From an uncultured Helicobacter sp. (GTDB taxonomy: Bacteria > Campylobacterota > Campylobacteria > Campylobacterales > Helicobacteraceae), in assembly GCA_944326445.1 (NCBI GenBank), contig CALVDZ010000001.1, positions 200,164-264,163 of the forward strand: DNA of 64,000 nt. Reading direction: 5' to 3'. Both the position numbers and the translations under genes were made by a program. The notes under the pieces were generated by a model. The model was not told where the DNA came from and did not search any database. It saw only the letters and a list, made by a program, of their open reading frames with translations. Shown in pieces: positions 43,014-51,516 of the stretch (the stretch's first letter is position 1; the number at the start of each line of letters is the position of its first letter).

Positions 43014-44046
43014 AGAGTTTCCACCCCAGCGCGCCCTCTTTGACAAAGCTAAAAGGCACGCAATGCCCGCTAAGCGCATTAAGCGCGTTAGTGAGAGATT
43101 TTTTGTATTGGGGCTCTACCATAAAAAACATAAATCCCCCGCCGCCCGCACCGCTTACCTTGCCGCTATATGCGCCATTTTGTAGAGCTATGTCGTAGAT
43201 TGTGTCGATATGGGTGTTGCTGATATTGTGCGCGACTTTTTTCTTATTTTCCCACGATTTGCCAAGCACCTTGGCAAACGCCCCCAGCTCGCCTTTTAGC
43301 AGATGCTCTTTCATTATGACAGAATCCCGCTTCACTCTGTGCATCGCCTCAAGGCTTTTTTCTTGGTGCAGGATATTGATTTTTTCCTCCTCGATGAGGC
43401 TCGCGCTGCGCGTGATATTAGTAAAGTAGAGCACCATAGACTCTTCAAGCTCGTTGATGATAAATCGCTTGATACGCAGGGGATTGACGATGACTTTCTT
43501 ATCCTCATAGAATTCCATAAAGTTGAATCCGCCAAAAGTCGCGGCGTATTGATCCTGCGCGCCGCCCACTATGCCCACCTCTTCGCGCTCTATCTCATAG
43601 GCGAGCTTAGCTATGTCGTATTCTCCTAGCGGGAGATTGATCCATTCACAAAAGGCTTTGAGTATCGCCACCACGAGCGTGGAGCTCCCGCCAAGCCCAC
43701 TGCCACTAGGCACATCAGAATAAGTGTAGAGACTAAAGCTAAGCGGTGGCAGGGCAAACATCGCACAAAGTTTGTTGTAAATCTGCTTATAGAGCGCAAA
43801 CTTATCTCCTGCCCCCCCCCCTATATGTCCTAAATGAGAGCTAGAGGGGAGCAAAAGGCTCTCTTTAGTGTCAGCAATCTCAAAGTAAATGTGTGAATCT
43901 GCGCGCTCAAGGATTGTGCAATGCACATACAAAGAAATCGTGCTATTTAGCACCAATCCCCCATAGCGCGCGCTATAGGCTTCTATGTCAGTGCCGCCCC
44001 CGCAGAGTCCTAGTCGCAGTGGGGCTTTGGAGCGGATTTTTAGCAT
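43006..44046 (-). CDS. hddA: D-glycero-D-manno-heptose 7-phosphate kinase (GHMP family), phase-variable
   Basis: 346 residues. MLKIRSKAPLRLGLCGGGTD opens the GHMP fold; the ATP loop is DVPSGSGLGGSSTLVVAIL near residue 107; KVSGAGGGGFMFFMV near residue 295 is the third motif. A run of ten G (43812-43821 on the plus strand as C) encodes part of HIGGGAGDKF near residue 76; the frame is intact at ten, so the gene reads ON, and slippage would truncate it. Start at ATG 44046 with AAGGAGGCATT. It overlaps the upstream glycosyltransferase gene by 7 bases. Confidence 0.85.
   Translation of the reverse strand: MLKIRSKAPLRLGLCGGGTDIEAYSARYGGLVLNSTISLYVHCTILERADSHIYFEIADTKESLLLPSSSHLGHIGGGAGDKFALYKQIYNKLCAMFALPPLSFSLYTYSDVPSGSGLGGSSTLVVAILKAFCEWINLPLGEYDIAKLAYEIEREEVGIVGGAQDQYAATFGGFNFMEFYEDKKVIVNPLRIKRFIINELEESMVLYFTNITRSASLIEEEKINILHQEKSLEAMHRVKRDSVIMKEHLLKGELGAFAKVLGKSWENKKKVAHNISNTHIDTIYDIALQNGAYSGKVSGAGGGGFMFFMVEPQYKKSLTNALNALSGHCVPFSFVKEGALGWKLYE
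43812..43821 (-). repeat. G10 slippage tract in hddA
   Basis: C10 on the plus strand, in the early part of hddA; frame open at ten. Confidence 0.8.
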
Positions 44047-45236
44047 AATGCCTCCTTGTGAGTGGGTGTGTTGGATTTTAGGGCTTTTTGGAGCACTGCG
44101 CCATAAGCCTCCCAAGTGTAGTGGGCGCGCACAAGTGCCTTGGCGTTGGCTTTTAGGTGTTGGTAGCCTTGTGTGTTGTGCGCTATGTCGTGTATGTAGT
44201 GGGCGAATTCTTGCGCGCTATGGGCGATTAGCAAATGCTCATTGTGCCGCGCCTCTTTGATAGGATTTGCCCCAAGGGGATTGGTGAGCACGATTTGCCC
44301 TAATGCCATAGATTCTAGGATTTTGTTTTGTATGCCCGCGCCGCTTTGCATAGGGGCGATGACGCACAGGCACGAGCACAGAATCTCATAGGGGTTTTCC
44401 ACATAACCCGAGATATGTATGCGCGCGCTTTGGAGCTTTGTGAGCTCTTTGGTGGGATTTGCCCCTAGCACGATGAGATTTATACGCTCGCTAAGCAGGG
44501 GCATTGCGTGTTTGACAAACCACCGCACCGCCTCGATATTGGGACGATAGTCCATCTTGCCAAAAAAGCATATCGTGTGCTTGTAGCGCGTATCATCGTA
44601 TGCCATACTAAATAGCGCGGGATTTACTCCGTGTGGCGCGAGCAGGGCATTGCCGAGGTGCTCATACATTTGCTGCTCTTTGTGGTTAAAAAAGAGGCTT
44701 GCCCCAAACTCCCGCACACACTGAGATTCAAAGCGTTGCAGGCGTTTATACTCGATTTTGTAGATTGTCTTCCATATGAGGGAGTGTGTGTTGGCGATGG
44801 CGTGTTGGTAATGATGGGCTAGTGAATCTGCCATATTGATGGCTTTTGTGGGTATGGGCAGGGCGTTGGCGTATTTGGCAGTGCGCACAAGCGCGCATAG
44901 GAGTTTTTGAATCTTATGCGTGCGCACGATCTCTTGTGCGTAGTGCTGCACATCGTGGAAGTAATAATACCCCACTTGCAGAGGCTCTTTGCCAAAAAGT
45001 GTTAGAAGGCTCTGAAACGCCGAGCGGTATTTGGATTTATAAAACACCTTGCAGGTTTTGCAAAAGGGCGCGATAGAATCTAGGGCATCTCTTTCTAGGG
45101 GCGTGTGCGTGATGGCGACAAAATGCACATCGTAGTGTCGTGAGAGGAATCGCAAAATATTGTAGTTTGTGATCCTATCTCCACCCACGAGCGGATAGGG
45201 GAAGCGCGAGGCGATAAATAGGAGACTCTCTCTCAT
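44040..45236 (-). CDS. Glycosyltransferase, GT-B fold (GT4-like)
   Basis: 398 residues from the ATG at 45236 (GGGAGGGCGGT upstream; longer start at 45299 runs into the previous gene). SRFPYPLVGGDRITNYNIL at the N-terminus is the acceptor side; the C-terminal donor domain shows ICFFGKMDYRPNIEAVRWF near residue 245 and QNKILESMALGQIVLTNPLGA near residue 325. This pattern is seen in transferases of exopolysaccharide synthesis. It overlaps hddA downstream and the next glycosyltransferase upstream (ATGA), so the group is one operon. Donor and acceptor sugars are unknown; a heptose is plausible from the neighbours. Confidence 0.8.
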   Translation of the reverse strand: MRESLLFIASRFPYPLVGGDRITNYNILRFLSRHYDVHFVAITHTPLERDALDSIAPFCKTCKVFYKSKYRSAFQSLLTLFGKEPLQVGYYYFHDVQHYAQEIVRTHKIQKLLCALVRTAKYANALPIPTKAINMADSLAHHYQHAIANTHSLIWKTIYKIEYKRLQRFESQCVREFGASLFFNHKEQQMYEHLGNALLAPHGVNPALFSMAYDDTRYKHTICFFGKMDYRPNIEAVRWFVKHAMPLLSERINLIVLGANPTKELTKLQSARIHISGYVENPYEILCSCLCVIAPMQSGAGIQNKILESMALGQIVLTNPLGANPIKEARHNEHLLIAHSAQEFAHYIHDIAHNTQGYQHLKANAKALVRAHYTWEAYGAVLQKALKSNTPTHKEALC

Positions 45237-46450
45237 ACCGCCCTCCCATAGGAGGAGAGCGGCACACACGACACATACGATAAGGAGTAAGCACGACATA
45301 GCCTACCCCTTGGTGTAGTGCGTGATAGAGACTTTAGGGCTGCCCCCCCCCCCATTAGGAGTCGCGTATAGAGATCTTTTAGTGAATCTATCATTTTTTC
45401 TTTAGTGAAATGTTCGTAATATCGGGCTTTGGCGTTTTGGGAGAAGCGCGCATAGTCTTTGGCGATTTGCTCCACGGCGCGCGCGAGGGCTCTAGGATCT
45501 TTTGGAGGCACGACTATGCCACTATAGCCGTGCTCATTTACCCAATCCACGCCCGAGCCCTCTATCGCACACGATACCACGGGCATACCATAGCTCATCG
45601 CCTCGACTTGCACGAGTCCAAAGGCTTCGTTTTTGCTGATAGATGAGAAGATGAAAATCCCGCATTCCTGATAGAATCTAGGCAGACTCTCATCGGCGAT
45701 AAAGCCCAAAAACTCCACGCGATCTTGGAGTTTGAGGCTTGCCACGAGCTGCTTTAGGCTAGATTCTAGCTCGCCCTTGCCCCCGATACAGAGGCGATAC
45801 TCTTTGGGGAGGTGTTGCATCATTTTGATAGCGTATTCAAAGCCCTTGTATGGCACGAGGCGTCCGAGCGCAAAGAGTTGTGTGAGGTTGCGCTTAGGCG
45901 GTGGGGTTATGTGAGCGGGGAGCTGCACGCCAGAGGGGATTGCGACGCATTTGTGTTTGTAGGCTTGCAAAAATGGAGATTGCTCAAGGTATTTTGGGCT
46001 CGTGCCTATGATGAGGTTTGCGCGCCTTAGCAGCCACGACTGTAGGGGCATGTAGAGCTTTAGGAGATGTTTTTGTTTGATGATATCAGAGTGCCAATGC
46101 AAAATGATTTTTTTATCGCGCAAGTTCGCACACATTAGCGCGAGGTTTGCCATCGGATCGGGCAGGTGTAAATGGATAATGTCATAGCCTTGAGCAAGGC
46201 GGCGCAGTGTGAAAATCATCTGTGGCGTGATGGAGGTGCTAGCGAGCTTGCCATAGCTTTTGGTGCGATAGATTCTCGCGCCAGATTGGGCAATCTCATA
46301 GCCAAAATGCCAGCGCGTGTGCGAGCAGAGCACATCGCAGACAAACCCGCTAGCATTTAGCCCCTCGCAAATATCTTGCATAGTGGTTTCTATGCCTCCG
46401 ATGGTGGGGGGATAGAATTTGCCTAAAAGGAGGATTTTTGCTTTTTTCAT
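45233..46450 (-). CDS. GT4 glycosyltransferase with poly-G near the 3' end (paralogue 1)
   Basis: 405 residues. KILLLGKFYPPTIGGIETTM opens the fold; the donor domain has FALGRLVPYKGFEYAIKMM near residue 195 and the E-x7-E region KNEAFGLVQVEAMSYGMPVV near residue 276. Very similar to the next gene upstream. After LYTRLLM comes a run of eleven G (45343-45353 as C). With eleven the protein gains a tail of about 35 residues and reaches the next start; with ten it stops after two codons; with nine or twelve it stops after about 14. The tract therefore changes the tail and coupling rather than the catalytic core. Confidence 0.8.
   Translation of the reverse strand: MKKAKILLLGKFYPPTIGGIETTMQDICEGLNASGFVCDVLCSHTRWHFGYEIAQSGARIYRTKSYGKLASTSITPQMIFTLRRLAQGYDIIHLHLPDPMANLALMCANLRDKKIILHWHSDIIKQKHLLKLYMPLQSWLLRRANLIIGTSPKYLEQSPFLQAYKHKCVAIPSGVQLPAHITPPPKRNLTQLFALGRLVPYKGFEYAIKMMQHLPKEYRLCIGGKGELESSLKQLVASLKLQDRVEFLGFIADESLPRFYQECGIFIFSSISKNEAFGLVQVEAMSYGMPVVSCAIEGSGVDWVNEHGYSGIVVPPKDPRALARAVEQIAKDYARFSQNAKARYYEHFTKEKMIDSLKDLYTRLLMGGGAALKSLSRTTPRGRLCRAYSLSYVSCVPLSSYGRAV
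45343..45353 (-). repeat. G11 slippage tract at the end of paralogue 1
   Basis: C11 on the plus strand; changes only the C-terminal tail. Confidence 0.8.
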
Positions 46451-47802
46451 ACGGCAGCCCTTGTGGTGGGGTTAGATGAGTGTAGAGGGGGCGTGCGGAT
46501 ATAGCCTATGTGGTAGGCGCACGATGAGAGAGAATCTATAGCGAGGGCTTTAGATTCTGTGGGTTTTGTGTTTGGGCGTATGATGTGTGCGAGAGGTGGC
46601 TTTGCGCGGTGGGTGTAGGGGTGGGCTATGGGAGCAGGGTGCGCGGCGAGAAAAATAGAGATTAGTTTTTTATATGCCCCCCCCCTTAATAGTCGTATAT
46701 AAAGCTCTTTTAGTGAATCTATCATTTTTTCTTTAGTGAAATGCTCGTAATATCGGGCTTTGGCGTTTTGGGAGAAGCGCGCATAGTCTTTGGCGATTTG
46801 CTCCACGGCGCGCGCGAGGGCTCTAGGATCTTTTGGAGGCACGACTATGCCGCTATAGCCGTGCTCATTTACCCAATCCACGCCCGAGCCCTCTATCGCG
46901 CACGATACCACGGGCACGCCATAGCTCATCGCCTCGATTTGCACGAGTCCAAAAGATTCATTTTTGCTAAAAGAGGGTAGCACGAGAATCCCGTGTTTGG
47001 CGTATTTTTGGTAAAGCTGCTTGCTTGAGAGAAATCCGGGATTGTTGATACTCACTCTGTTTTCAAGCCTAAGCGCGGTTATGAGATTGTGTAATTCTTG
47101 CTTTAGTGCCCCATCGCCATTGATGGAGAGATGATAATCCTCTGGCAAAAACTCCATCGCCCTAATGGCGTATTCAAAGCCCTTATACCTCACAAATCGC
47201 CCCATTGCTATGAGCCTTTTTGGGTTTTTGGGCTCTAGGCTTTGGGGTGCTAAGCTTTGTGGCGCAAATGGTGTCGTGCCAAGCGGTATGGAGATGCATT
47301 TGTGCCTGTAGGCTTGCAGGGTTTTTGATTGCTTGATGTATTTTGGGCTCGTGCCTATGATTATATCGGCGCGCCTTAGCAGCCACGACTGCAGGGGCTT
47401 GTAGAGCTTTAGGAGGTGTTTTTGTTTGATGATATCAGAGTGCCAATGCAAAATGACTTTTTTATCGCGCAAGTTCGCACACATTAGCGCGAGGTTTGCC
47501 ATCGGATCGGGCAGGTGCAAATGCAAAATATCATAAGAGCGGGCGAGGTTTCTAAGAAAGTAGATCATTTGGGGCGTGATGGAGGTGCTAGCGAGCTTGC
47601 CATAGCTTTTGGTGCGGTAGATTCTGGCTTTTGAGTCCAAAATATCGAGTTTGAAATATTTGCCAGAATTGGAGCAGAGCACATCGCAGATGAAGCCTTG
47701 GGCGTTGAAGGCGTCGCAAATATCTTGCATAACGCGCTCAATCCCGCCTAGATCGGGCGGATAGAATTTGCCTACTTGGAGGATTTTGGGGAGTTGTTTC
47801 AT
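46447..47802 (-). CDS. GT4 glycosyltransferase with poly-G near the 3' end (paralogue 2)
   Basis: 451 residues. Same fold and motifs as paralogue 1: ILQVGKFYPPDLGGIERVMQ at the start, IAMGRFVRYKGFEYAI, and KNESFGLVQIEAMSYGVPVV. Long blocks are almost identical in DNA to paralogue 1 (for example 46702-46966 with 45373-45626), while the middle differs, which suggests duplication with later conversion. A run of nine G (46677-46685 as C) after YIRLLR leads here into a 70-residue tail (AAHPAPIAHPYTHRAK...) of low complexity; eight or ten would stop within a few codons. The ATG overlaps the end of the next gene upstream. Confidence 0.8.
   Translation of the reverse strand: MKQLPKILQVGKFYPPDLGGIERVMQDICDAFNAQGFICDVLCSNSGKYFKLDILDSKARIYRTKSYGKLASTSITPQMIYFLRNLARSYDILHLHLPDPMANLALMCANLRDKKVILHWHSDIIKQKHLLKLYKPLQSWLLRRADIIIGTSPKYIKQSKTLQAYRHKCISIPLGTTPFAPQSLAPQSLEPKNPKRLIAMGRFVRYKGFEYAIRAMEFLPEDYHLSINGDGALKQELHNLITALRLENRVSINNPGFLSSKQLYQKYAKHGILVLPSFSKNESFGLVQIEAMSYGVPVVSCAIEGSGVDWVNEHGYSGIVVPPKDPRALARAVEQIAKDYARFSQNAKARYYEHFTKEKMIDSLKELYIRLLRGGAYKKLISIFLAAHPAPIAHPYTHRAKPPLAHIIRPNTKPTESKALAIDSLSSCAYHIGYIRTPPLHSSNPTTRAAV
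46677..46685 (-). repeat. G9 slippage tract at the end of paralogue 2
   Basis: C9 on the plus strand; other lengths remove the long tail. Confidence 0.8.
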
Positions 47803-49487
47803 ACAGCAGTCCTTGTGGTGTGGGGATAGAGAGAGTGGTTAAGAGGGCTAGGGCAAGCCTTGTGAGATCGCGCGAGTAGAGAATCTCGCTTAGGCGTTGT
47901 GTGTGGTGCAATGGTGCAAAGAAATGGGAAATGTGTGTGTTGCGGTGTGGGGAGAGAAAAATCGTGTAATGAGATGAAAAACTCTAGCCTATATCCCCCC
48001 CCCTTATTGGTATCTAGTAGGATTCTAGCGGCTTCTACAAACTCGCCCACGCCCTTATCCCAAAGCATTCTAGCAATGAGCAGGGCGCGAAAATCCTGCG
48101 CGCTCGGAGCGAGTGCGCTAGGCGTGGGTGCGCCGAGCGCATTTGGGGTGCTTGTGGTGCGCGTGTTTGGCGCGGGTGCGTTCAGAGTGGTTGCCTCTAG
48201 CGTGCTTTTGGCGAGTGTGCTTGGGGTGCTCGGCGTGGGCGCGCTAGATTCTGTAATATCAGCTACACAATGCACGCAATCTGGCTTTTGGGCGGGGCTT
48301 GTGTGTGCCTTGTGCGTGCGCTCTATAGCCCCGTGCGTGCCATAGTGTGGGCTAAAGTAGCGTGTATCCACGCCCTCACTATCGAGCAAAAAGGCTTGGG
48401 CGGGTGTGATGAGATTGGATTCTAAAAACTGCGCCTTGTCATCGGGATTGAGAAACCACACTTCTTTAGTGCCTCTAAGCGCGATTTTATACATTGCACA
48501 CACGAGCGCGCGCAAAATCGCCCTTTTGCGCCCACCATCGATAAACACATAGCCAAGCCCCGTGATAACCGCGATATTTGGGATACGCAGGGCATTTGCC
48601 ACTAGCGAGCCATAAATGGCGGGCTTAATCGTGTAATGAAACACCATCGCGGGCTTGAGGGATTTTAGGATTTTGCGCAAATTTAGCGCGGTTTTGAAGT
48701 CTTTTATGGGATTTAGTCCTTTAGAATCTATTGCTATGTGGTGCGTGGCAAAGCCGCACTTACGCAGAGCTAGGGCGTGAGAATCTAGGGGCGTGATGAT
48801 GTGGATCTCATAGCCTGCCTTATGCAGAGATTCTAAGACATTGCGCCGGAAGCAGAGCATCGCAAACGCGGTATTGGATACAAAGACTAGGCGCGCCTTT
48901 TTGGATTGTGTGGATTTTTTGGATTTTTTAGAATCTATAGATTCTGTAGGTGTGGGGGCGTCCTTGTGGAGAGCAGGGGCGCGATGATAGGAAGCGGTGG
49001 TATCGTGATAAGAGGCGATGGCGTCGTGATAGGAAGCAATCACGCGTGCGATATCAAATCGCTCCTTGGCATACTGCCTGCCCGCCTCGCCCATTTTGAG
49101 AAGCTGCGTGCGGGAGAGGGCTGCTAGAGTTTGCAAGGCGTGTGCGAGGGCGGTTGGGTCTTTTGGCGGTATGAGGATTCCATTTTCTCCGATGAGGAGT
49201 TCGCCCTCGCTAGCAAATGGTGGCTTGATACATTCCTTGCAGCCGCTGACATTGGTTGTGATGATGGGTTTGCCCATACTCATCGCCTCGAGCAACACAC
49301 GCGGCACGCCCTCTTTGTAGTAGCTCGGTAGCACCACGCAGGAGCACGATCCTATATGATCGCGCACCTCGCTAGATTCGCCTAGGTAGGTGATGAGGGC
49401 TTGTGATTCCCAAGTCTTTAGCTGCTCTTTTGTGATTGCTGATGGATTGGCGCAATCACTCGCCCCAAGGAGGAGGAAGCGTAGCAT
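47799..49487 (-). CDS. Glycosyltransferase with permuted halves (donor domain first), poly-G tract
   Basis: 562 residues. The start, RFLLLGASDCANPSAITKEQ, is the middle of a normal CapM/PglA-like GT4 enzyme; the donor-site region SYYKEGVPRVLLEAMSMGKP follows near residue 56. After about 145 residues comes a linker with SYHD repeats, then an N-terminal acceptor domain (ARLVFVSNTAFAMLCFRRN at about 197; VITGLGYVFIDGG near 300), a Ser/Thr/Pro-rich insert, and finally LLIARMLWDKGVGEFVEAAR, the beginning of a donor domain. That stops at a G9 tract (47995-48003 as C) and a foreign tail. The order is thus C-half then N-half. ATG with GGGAGGTTGCCTA. Function uncertain. Confidence 0.7.
   Translation of the reverse strand: MLRFLLLGASDCANPSAITKEQLKTWESQALITYLGESSEVRDHIGSCSCVVLPSYYKEGVPRVLLEAMSMGKPIITTNVSGCKECIKPPFASEGELLIGENGILIPPKDPTALAHALQTLAALSRTQLLKMGEAGRQYAKERFDIARVIASYHDAIASYHDTTASYHRAPALHKDAPTPTESIDSKKSKKSTQSKKARLVFVSNTAFAMLCFRRNVLESLHKAGYEIHIITPLDSHALALRKCGFATHHIAIDSKGLNPIKDFKTALNLRKILKSLKPAMVFHYTIKPAIYGSLVANALRIPNIAVITGLGYVFIDGGRKRAILRALVCAMYKIALRGTKEVWFLNPDDKAQFLESNLITPAQAFLLDSEGVDTRYFSPHYGTHGAIERTHKAHTSPAQKPDCVHCVADITESSAPTPSTPSTLAKSTLEATTLNAPAPNTRTTSTPNALGAPTPSALAPSAQDFRALLIARMLWDKGVGEFVEAARILLDTNKGGGYRLEFFISLHDFSLPTPQHTHFPFLCTIAPHTTPKRDSLLARSHKACPSPLNHSLYPHTTRTAV
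47995..48003 (-). repeat. G9 slippage tract in the permuted glycosyltransferase
   Basis: C9 on the plus strand, encoding NKGGGYRL; located exactly where the two halves of a normal enzyme would join. Confidence 0.8.
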
Positions 49488-50728
49488 TAGGCAACCTCCC
49501 TAGAGAGGTTATTACGCTCCGTGAGGGCAGGATCTAGAGCTTGAGCCTGCCAAAACTTAGGATATAGATAAGGATACGCACATAGGTAAGGGAGCGATCC
49601 CAAAATCGCAGAGAATCTATGCAAGCGCGCAGGTAGGGCGAGGCGCGCCATAGAGAATCCCAAGAGGTGCGCCGTATGCGCCGTAGAGAATCTAGAGAGC
49701 GCGAGGTGTGCGAGGTGTCGTGCGGCGTGTGCGATGAGCACGCTAGATTCTGTCGCGTTGGTGGCTGTGTTAGATTCTGTCGCGCTAGATTCTCTAAATC
49801 CTGTGCTGCCCCCCCCCTCCGTGCTTATGCAGCTATCAAAGCGGGATTCTAGCACGATGAGGGCGCGGAGATGATCGCTCATCGTGCGGGCGATCTCGCG
49901 CGCGTGCGGGGTGTGGAGCTCCTCGCTTAGATTCTCTAATGCCTTGATAATGTGGCGCATATCGCGGATTTTTTTCTCACGCGCGCTTTGGCTTTGGGTG
50001 ATGGAAGTGGCATTGAGACAATACACATACAGCCGAGCATCCACGCTCACATAGCTTTTAGCCAGACTAGCGAGCACAAAAAACTTGAGCATATCCTCTG
50101 CCATATTGAGCGAAGTGGGAATATCTTCAAAATAAGGCAGAGCTTGCTTGATAAGGGAAGCTTTATAGCATTTATCCCAAAGGGTAAATTTAGGAAAATG
50201 CTTGCTTTTTAGGAAAAAATTATGAGCTATCTCTGAATCTCGCAGTGGCTTGGCACTCCATTGGGTGGGGAGGATATAGCGTGCTTTGTGCTTGAGGTTT
50301 TCTAGCAGGCTAGCATTTTTGCTCCCTTGGTAGCGGGCTTTAAAATGCACAATATCGGGGAGGCTTTGAAGCGTGGTTGCGTCGCTAACGCTTTTTTGCG
50401 CTGCTTCATAGGCTCGCTCGCACGCAGTGGGCGTGAGATAATCATCGGCATCAAGGCAGAGGATATACGCTCCCTTGGCGACTCTCTCTCCTGCTAGGCG
50501 CGTTTGGAATAGCCTGAGGTTGCGGGGATTGTGGTGGATTGAGATTCTGCAATCTCTAAGGGCGTAAGCCTGTGCTATGCGCACAGAATCATCACTCCCG
50601 CAATCATCAATCACGAGAATCTCAATATCGTTAAAGCTTTGCTTGATACAAGATTCTAATGCGCGTGCGATGGAGCTTTGCGCGTTATAAGTGGGGATAA
50701 TGATAGAAAAAGCGGGCGTGTGGCTCAT
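49487..50728 (-). CDS. GT2-family glycosyltransferase, phase-variable
   Basis: 413 residues. The GT-A fold opens with FSIIIPTYNAQSSIARALES, with VIDDCGSDDS near residue 40 and the metal-binding DADDYLTP (DxD) near residue 95. It should transfer a sugar from a nucleotide donor to a surface glycan. A run of nine G (49809-49817 as C) near residue 305 reads in frame as STEGGGSTGF; ten G would give a stop five codons later. The tail after the tract is AGAATCT-rich (SATESNTATNATES). First gene of the minus-strand glycan operon; its TAA overlaps the next ATG. Confidence 0.85.
   Translation of the reverse strand: MSHTPAFSIIIPTYNAQSSIARALESCIKQSFNDIEILVIDDCGSDDSVRIAQAYALRDCRISIHHNPRNLRLFQTRLAGERVAKGAYILCLDADDYLTPTACERAYEAAQKSVSDATTLQSLPDIVHFKARYQGSKNASLLENLKHKARYILPTQWSAKPLRDSEIAHNFFLKSKHFPKFTLWDKCYKASLIKQALPYFEDIPTSLNMAEDMLKFFVLASLAKSYVSVDARLYVYCLNATSITQSQSAREKKIRDMRHIIKALENLSEELHTPHAREIARTMSDHLRALIVLESRFDSCISTEGGGSTGFRESSATESNTATNATESSVLIAHAARHLAHLALSRFSTAHTAHLLGFSMARLALPARLHRFSAILGSLPYLCAYPYLYPKFWQAQALDPALTERNNLSREVA
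49809..49817 (-). repeat. G9 slippage tract in the GT2 gene
   Basis: C9 on the plus strand; frame open at nine. Confidence 0.8.
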
Positions 50729-50822
50729 CGATTTTGCTTTTTTTGAGATGCTGCGCTGTAAGGAGCGGATTTGCTATCATAGCTTACAAAAAGCGTGATA
50801 AAGGGATACATTGCGCGCTGCC

Positions 50823-51467
50823 TTAGATAGTGAGTGCATTGGGCTCTAGGACTTTTGCCTCGCGTATCTTATACACGCCCATAAGCACAAAGATCTGGGA
50901 GATGAGAAACACTATCCCTACGATAAAGCCAACAATAAGGAGGATAAACGCAAACGCCCCGCCAGAATCTACGGAATAATCCCCAAAGCCCGCGCTAAAG
51001 CCGATAACTCCCCCTAGTATCAATGAGGCTATCAGCGCGATTTTAAAGATTTTCCACGCGGTGAGGAACTCCCGGTTGCCCGTGAGGTATGCCATAATGT
51101 GGCTCATCTTGCGCGCATAGTAGATGTAGGCGATAGCATAGGCAATAGCGAATATGATGAGAAGCGGGGTTTGCAAGGATGTCAATATCCCTTGCAAAGC
51201 AAATATAACGCCCACAAAGAGCGCGACAAAAGGCGTGATAAATAAAAGAAAGTAGTATTTAAAAACCCGAGATTGCGTGAGTTTGGAGAATTTGTATAAT
51301 CCTATAAGCCCTACAACGATACCAACGAGCATAGCTAGCCCGCCAAGCGCGTCGCTCACGATTCCAAATAAGTTTCCTACGATATAGATACCAATGCCCC
51401 ATAGCATTAAGCTCCTAGCGGTTTTGAGCTCGGGGGTGCTATTGATATGATATGTATGCTCTGGCAT
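50823..51467 (-). CDS. Multi-pass inner-membrane protein, unknown
   Basis: 214 residues with about six hydrophobic segments (for example LMLWGIGIYIVGNLFGIVSD near residue 21, LLFITPFVALFVGVIFALQG, LLIIFAIAYAIAYIYYA, and two C-terminal helices). No signature motif or charged residue pattern points to a transporter class. Short hydrophilic ends; the C-terminus (REAKVLEPNALTI) is probably cytoplasmic. ATG at 51467 with AAAGGAGCGTT upstream. It stands alone between the glycan locus and pgk. Confidence 0.75.
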   Translation of the reverse strand: MPEHTYHINSTPELKTARSLMLWGIGIYIVGNLFGIVSDALGGLAMLVGIVVGLIGLYKFSKLTQSRVFKYYFLLFITPFVALFVGVIFALQGILTSLQTPLLIIFAIAYAIAYIYYARKMSHIMAYLTGNREFLTAWKIFKIALIASLILGGVIGFSAGFGDYSVDSGGAFAFILLIVGFIVGIVFLISQIFVLMGVYKIREAKVLEPNALTI

Positions 51468-51516
51468 AACGCTCCTTTGTGATAAATCTTTGAAAAACGC
51501 TTACGACAAGTCGCTA

